DNA of 7,554 nucleotides, taken from the NCBI GenBank assembly GCA_947258805.1, contig CAMYJV010000125.1:1-7554 (forward strand), written 5' to 3'. The position numbers and the translations under genes are program-made. Origin of the DNA: an uncultured Gammaproteobacteria bacterium (lineage in GTDB: Bacteria; Pseudomonadota; Gammaproteobacteria; GCA-2729495). A model generated the notes under the pieces. That model ran no database searches. It saw only the letters and a list, made by a program, of their open reading frames with translations, and was not told where the DNA came from. Within the stretch, counting starts at the first letter, position 1, and the number at the start of each line of letters is the position of its first letter. Positions 1-7,554 of the stretch are shown here, one piece after another.

Positions 1-642
1 GAGCGTGGCTCCGAGGTCCGAACCCGCCTGGTCGATCTTGCCGATCAAAAAAGTCTTCAATTATGGCTGCAGGGGCTGCAGACACAATCGGCACCGGACC
101 TGGTCATTCTCAATGCCGGGGTGACCAGTCATGTCGGCACGCGGTGCGAGGGTGAGACCGGCCCGGCCATCCAGGCCGTCCTGGGCATCAACCTCCAGGC
201 CGCGATTGCGATCACCGAGGCCCTGCTGCCGGCGATGCGCCGGCGTGGCAGCGGCCAGATTGCCCTGATCAGCTCACTGTCCGCGTATTTCGGGCTGCCG
301 ACCACACCCAGCTATTGCGCCAGCAAGGCCGGACTCAAGGCCTACGGCGAGGCCCTCCGGGGCTGGCTGGCACCACAGGGTATAGCGGTCAACGTGGTGC
401 TGCCCGGCTTTGTTGCCTCTGCAATGAGCGATCGTTTCCCTGGCCCCAAGCCATTCATGATTTCTCCGCAGAGGGCTGCACGCCTGATTCACCGCGGGCT
501 GAAGCACAATCGCGCCCGGATCGCTTTTCCCGCGCCGCTGAGTTGGGGAATGTGGTGGCTGGCCGTGTTGCCGCCAGACCTGGCGCTATGGCTTTTGCGC
601 CGGATGGGCTACGGTGGCTGCGGCGCCATGCCGGAGACCTGA
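1..642 (+). CDS. SDR-family NAD(P)-dependent oxidoreductase, 5'-truncated (RkpH-like, candidate ketone reductase)
   Basis: The frame is open from base 1 to the TGA at 640-642, giving 213 residues; the start and the N-terminal TGxxxGxG cofactor loop lie upstream of the window. Fragment residues show the classical SDR order: D12 in VDLAD (adenine contact), N38-A39-G40, helix Asn N64, Ser S92, Tyr Y105 and Lys K109 in YCASK. The S-to-Y spacing of 13 and Y-to-K spacing of 4 are canonical, so the enzyme should be active. Residues about 177-202 are strongly hydrophobic and Trp-rich with a PP break and end in RR, suggesting membrane association. Such a tail is not part of the catalytic core. It is followed after 4 nt by the LtaS-like gene, so the two are probably co-transcribed. 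Its substrate cannot be read from sequence. Opposite a PKS/alpha-oxoamine synthase operon, reduction of a long-chain alpha-aminoketone, as done by 3-ketosphinganine reductases, is a reasonable inference. The internal GTG at 121 is not the true start, because the SDR fold begins upstream. Confidence 0.9.
   Translation, partial: ERGSEVRTRLVDLADQKSLQLWLQGLQTQSAPDLVILNAGVTSHVGTRCEGETGPAIQAVLGINLQAAIAITEALLPAMRRRGSGQIALISSLSAYFGLPTTPSYCASKAGLKAYGEALRGWLAPQGIAVNVVLPGFVASAMSDRFPGPKPFMISPQRAARLIHRGLKHNRARIAFPAPLSWGMWWLAVLPPDLALWLLRRMGYGGCGAMPET
633..637 (+). promoter_or_regulatory. Ribosome binding site for the GTG start at 647
   Basis: GGAGA at 633-637 lies 9 nt before GTG 647, which is good Shine-Dalgarno spacing, and it overlaps the end of the upstream SDR gene. 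The more upstream GTG at 614 lies inside the SDR coding region and would add a Cys/Arg-containing leader before the first membrane helix, so 647 is preferred. ATG 674 is a further alternative, but it would cut into the first hydrophobic segment. Confidence 0.5.
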
Positions 643-646
643 CGCC

Positions 647-2206
647 GTGCCGACGTTCCCCAGCGGACTGCTCATGGGCCTCGCATGGGCGCTGTCGGCC
701 TGGCTCGTCGGCGGGCTCCTGATGCTTCCGCTGGAGACCCTGATCAAACCGCAAGGCGCGGGCCGGGGGCGTCCAGCCGCTGCCTGGATCCTGCAGCTCG
801 GACTTTGGACCCTGACCTTCAGCGTGTTGCTGCTGCTCAGCCAGCGTCCCGTGTTTGCCGCCGGTCTTGGGCTTGCCGCGGCCCTCGTCGTGGTACTGGT
901 CAACAATGCCAAATACCAGGCCCTGCAAGAGCCTTTTCTGTTCAGTGACTTTGGCCTCTTCAGTCAGGCCTTCAGACACCCCCGCCTGTTTCTGCCTTTT
1001 CTTGGCGTGAAGCAGGCCCTCGCAGGCGGCGCAGCGGTCGCCCTGAGCCTCTATCTGGGCTTGGCCCTGGAACCGGCGCTACCGGCTTATACCGGCTGGA
1101 CCGCGTTCCTCGGGCTTGCGGCCGGCGGGTCGGCCCTGGGAATCTGGCTGTTACGGCTCGGCGCCCGCACCGCTGCACAGCCGACACTCGAACCGGAACG
1201 CGATCTGCGCGAACTGGGCCTCGCCACCAGCCTGTGGCTTTACTGGCGGCTGGAGCGGTCGCGAACGCAGACCCCTGAAGAGATGTCGATCCGCAATGGC
1301 GTGGCAACGATGCGCTGCACACGACCCGTCGCGCACAATCGCCTTCCGCACATCGTGGCGGTGCAGAGCGAGTCATTCTTCGATGTGCGACGTCTGCTGG
1401 ACACAATAAAGCCACAGATCCTGACGCGTTTCGACCAGGTCGTCGCCGGCGCAAGGCTGCATGGCCACCTCAGCGTACCGGCCTGGGGCGCGAATACCAT
1501 GCGCACCGAGTTCGGGTTCCTTACCGGCATCTCCGCGGACAGACTGGGCGTGCATCAATTCAATCCCTACCGTCGGTTCGCGCGTCGGCCCATTCCGTCA
1601 CTACCGTCGCTTCTGAGGACATTGGGCTACCGTACCCTTTGCATCCACCCACATCCCGCGAGCTTCTTCAATCGTGACCTTGTTTACCCGCAACTGGGTT
1701 TCGACGAATTCATCGATATCCGTCACTTCGACCGCGAGGAAACCTGCGGCCCTTACGTCTGCGACGCGGCCGTCACGCGAAAGATCGGCGACGTTCTCGA
1801 CAGATCGGATCAGCCGCTGTTCATTTTCGCCATCACCATGGAGAACCATGGTCCACTGCACCTGGAAAAGGTCACGCCGGCCGACAGCGACCGACTTTAC
1901 GTGACGCCACCGCCCGACGGATTCGAAGACCTGACGGTGTATCTGCGCCACCTGGGCAATGCCGACAGCATGCTGGGTGAACTGAGCGGTATGTTGGCGC
2001 ACCACCCGCGGGACGGTCTGCTCTGCTGGTTTGGGGATCACGTGCCGAGTATGCCTCGGGTCTATGCCCGCACCGGCTACACGGATGGGCGCACGGACTA
2101 TCTGCTGTGGCGTGACCGCGTCGGCGTCGTGGAGCGTCGGGACCTGGGCGTCGAAAATCTGGCCTCCGCCCTGCTCGACGCGGCCGGACTCGCGACCGGA
2201 GATTGA
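647..2206 (+). CDS. LtaS/MdoB-type membrane sulfatase-superfamily phosphotransferase (RkpI-like)
   Basis: From GTG 647 this is a 519-residue protein; starting at 614 would give 530. The N-terminal part (about residues 8-185) holds five hydrophobic segments, near 8-32, 44-64, 68-86, 120-140 and 148-168, as in lipoteichoic acid synthase. An EPFLFSDF motif follows the third helix and is common in proteobacterial members. The C-terminal part is the alkaline-phosphatase/sulfatase fold, expected outside the inner membrane. Residues equivalent to the LtaS metal site and nucleophile are visible: E242 in QSESFFD, nucleophile T287 in NTMRTEFGFLTG, H401 in MENHG, and D464-H465 in FGDHVP. Thr rather than Cys/Ser at the nucleophile position favours phosphoglycerol or phosphoethanolamine transfer from a phospholipid over sulfate ester hydrolysis. 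No signal peptidase site was seen. The acceptor is unknown; a lipid made by the neighbouring genes or a surface glycan are both possible. It is shorter than S. aureus LtaS (about 646 residues), mainly in the linker and C-terminus. Confidence 0.87.
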   Translation: MPTFPSGLLMGLAWALSAWLVGGLLMLPLETLIKPQGAGRGRPAAAWILQLGLWTLTFSVLLLLSQRPVFAAGLGLAAALVVVLVNNAKYQALQEPFLFSDFGLFSQAFRHPRLFLPFLGVKQALAGGAAVALSLYLGLALEPALPAYTGWTAFLGLAAGGSALGIWLLRLGARTAAQPTLEPERDLRELGLATSLWLYWRLERSRTQTPEEMSIRNGVATMRCTRPVAHNRLPHIVAVQSESFFDVRRLLDTIKPQILTRFDQVVAGARLHGHLSVPAWGANTMRTEFGFLTGISADRLGVHQFNPYRRFARRPIPSLPSLLRTLGYRTLCIHPHPASFFNRDLVYPQLGFDEFIDIRHFDREETCGPYVCDAAVTRKIGDVLDRSDQPLFIFAITMENHGPLHLEKVTPADSDRLYVTPPPDGFEDLTVYLRHLGNADSMLGELSGMLAHHPRDGLLCWFGDHVPSMPRVYARTGYTDGRTDYLLWRDRVGVVERRDLGVENLASALLDAAGLATGD

Positions 2207-2265
2207 TCTCCCTGCCCGGCATGTTCACAGGAGCTGCAACGCAGTTGAGGCTCGGCGCCTCTCGG
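2207..2265. other. Convergent intergenic gap with weak hairpins
   Basis: This 59-bp spacer separates the 3' ends of the two operons. It contains a small inverted repeat, gaggc/gcctc at 2247-2251 and 2257-2261, with a 5-nt loop, and a 4-bp one, caac/gttg, at 2238-2241 and 2244-2247 whose last base is shared with the first. Neither is followed by a T-run on either strand, so an intrinsic terminator is not supported. No small ORF stands out. Confidence 0.3.
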
Positions 2266-3120
2266 TCAGGAATCGGCCTGTGGCAGAGATTTTTTGGATG
2301 ACTCGCCGACTGTGAGCCTGCTCAGTGCATCGCGCCGAAGCAAACTCGCATCCACAAAACGCATCAGGCGATGTCCCCTGCCCAAGAATGCCTGCACCTG
2401 TGTGGGCGTGGGCCACGAATCGTAACTGCCGCCTGACGCTTGCGCCCGCTCCGGCTCACCGCGCAGGATGGTCGGAAGACAATCGAGCAGCCGCCCGGCG
2501 CCGTGTACGAACAGTTTTGCGGTGGCCGCAATGACGCTGGCCGCAGGTTCCGTGGGGACCTCCGCCTGGACCAGCACGGGACCGCTATCGAAATCCGCAG
2601 TGACTCGATGCACCGTTACACCCAGGTGCGATGCACCACGCAAACGGGCAAAGAAGACCGGGTCCACGCCCTTGAATTCAGGTAACAGCGACGGGTGGAT
2701 GTTGACCGCCCCCGCAGCTGCAATGTCACATACCGACGGCCCGATCCGCTGGTTGAAAAAGGCGCTGACCAGCAGGTCGGGCCGCTGATCCGCAATGAAT
2801 TCACATTCGGCGGCACCATTGATGTCGCGGCTCGTGCACAACGGGATACCCCGCTGCCTTGCACTCACCGACACCGACGGCAGACCGCACCAGCGTCCAA
2901 GCAAATCTGGCAGCGTTGTGGCACAACCCAGATAGAGCGTATAGAGAAGGCCGCTGCTGCGCAGATGGGCGATGGCGCCACGCAGCCACCCGGAAGCCGG
3001 ATGCAGCACGCGCGTTGACTTGACGATGCCGACGACCTCCACATCGCGGTTTTCAAGCATGAACTTCAACACCAGCGAGCCATACAGGCCGCCGCTGGTG
3101 CACAGCAGAATCCGGGTCAC
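2266..3120 (-). CDS. Formyltransferase-fold protein, candidate N-formyltransferase for an amino lipid
   Basis: This is a 284-residue protein starting with GTG at 3120, 7 nt after the stop of the upstream AOS gene. The start is set by the first beta strand (MTRILLCTSGG). The fold is that of 10-formyltetrahydrofolate-dependent transferases (PurN, Fmt, ArnA N-domain). The catalytic triad is complete: N140 and H142 in NIHPSLLP, and D178 in DFDSGPVL. The 36-residue H-to-D spacing equals that of PurN and Fmt. Two things argue against methionyl-tRNA formyltransferase: only about 60 residues follow the core, too few for the Fmt tRNA-binding C-domain, and the operon is biosynthetic. The catalytic Asn sits about 33 residues later than in PurN because of extra residues near 37-78 that are rich in Trp, Leu and Arg and could form a membrane-touching helix. 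A SYDSWP motif at 232-237 is a C-terminal element I associate with small-molecule formyltransferases. The likely substrate, by context, is the amine made by the alpha-oxoamine synthase. Hydrolase or transferase action on another amine cannot be excluded. Confidence 0.88.
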   Translation of the reverse strand: MTRILLCTSGGLYGSLVLKFMLENRDVEVVGIVKSTRVLHPASGWLRGAIAHLRSSGLLYTLYLGCATTLPDLLGRWCGLPSVSVSARQRGIPLCTSRDINGAAECEFIADQRPDLLVSAFFNQRIGPSVCDIAAAGAVNIHPSLLPEFKGVDPVFFARLRGASHLGVTVHRVTADFDSGPVLVQAEVPTEPAASVIAATAKLFVHGAGRLLDCLPTILRGEPERAQASGGSYDSWPTPTQVQAFLGRGHRLMRFVDASLLRRDALSRLTVGESSKKSLPQADS

Positions 3121-3127
3121 GGGCGGC

Positions 3128-7554
<4,427 letters not shown>

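Noticed and set aside
64..80. Short direct repeat ggctgcagg/ggctgcaga.
   Set aside because: Encodes Leu-Gln-Gly/Leu-Gln inside the SDR frame, without further copies; not a mobile-element or repeat-array signal.
455..979. Minus-strand frame of 174 codons over the SDR/LtaS junction.
   Set aside because: Low-complexity Arg/Ala/Gln-rich translation opposite two well-supported genes.
2247..2261. Candidate intrinsic terminator in the convergent gap (gaggc/gcctc).
   Set aside because: Only a 5-bp stem, and no T-rich tract follows on either strand.
2266..3120. Methionyl-tRNA formyltransferase (fmt) as the name of the third minus-strand gene.
   Set aside because: The protein lacks room for the tRNA-binding C-domain, has an N-domain insertion, and no def or other translation gene is adjacent.

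Overview
The window is GC-rich, densely coding bacterial DNA that looks proteobacterial, though nothing here fixes the genus. It holds five protein genes in two converging operons, and both operons run off the window edges. No tRNA, rRNA, CRISPR array, insertion sequence or phage gene was seen. No non-coding stretch exceeds 60 bases.

Plus strand (1-2206): the 3' part of a short-chain dehydrogenase/reductase (SDR) gene, followed after 4 nt by a five-helix membrane enzyme of the LtaS/sulfatase (phosphoglycerol or phosphoethanolamine transferase) superfamily. Minus strand, read from 7554 down to 2266: the C-terminal third or so of a large reducing type I polyketide synthase (structural KR - ER - KR - ACP), then an alpha-oxoamine synthase (AOS) whose ATG overlaps the PKS stop codon (ATGA), then a formyltransferase-fold protein 7 nt further on. 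The two operons meet tail to tail across a 59-bp gap.

Read together, the genes outline a lipid pathway. The PKS builds a reduced acyl chain on its terminal ACP. No thioesterase follows the ACP, and the AOS can release the chain by decarboxylative condensation with an amino acid, giving an alpha-aminoketone (a 3-ketosphinganine-like product). The SDR can reduce the ketone to an amino alcohol, the formyltransferase can N-formylate the amine, and the LtaS-like enzyme can add a phospho-headgroup outside the inner membrane. The first release step is well supported by domain content. The later assignments are inference from family and neighbourhood.

From memory, the set resembles the Sinorhizobium meliloti rkp-1 capsule region (rkpA FAS/PKS, rkpG AOS, rkpH SDR, rkpI membrane protein), proposed to make a special lipid for K-antigen capsule. 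I do not recall a formyltransferase from that region. The most interesting reading is therefore a sphingoid-base-like, possibly N-formylated and phospho-decorated polyketide lipid made by an rkp-like module.
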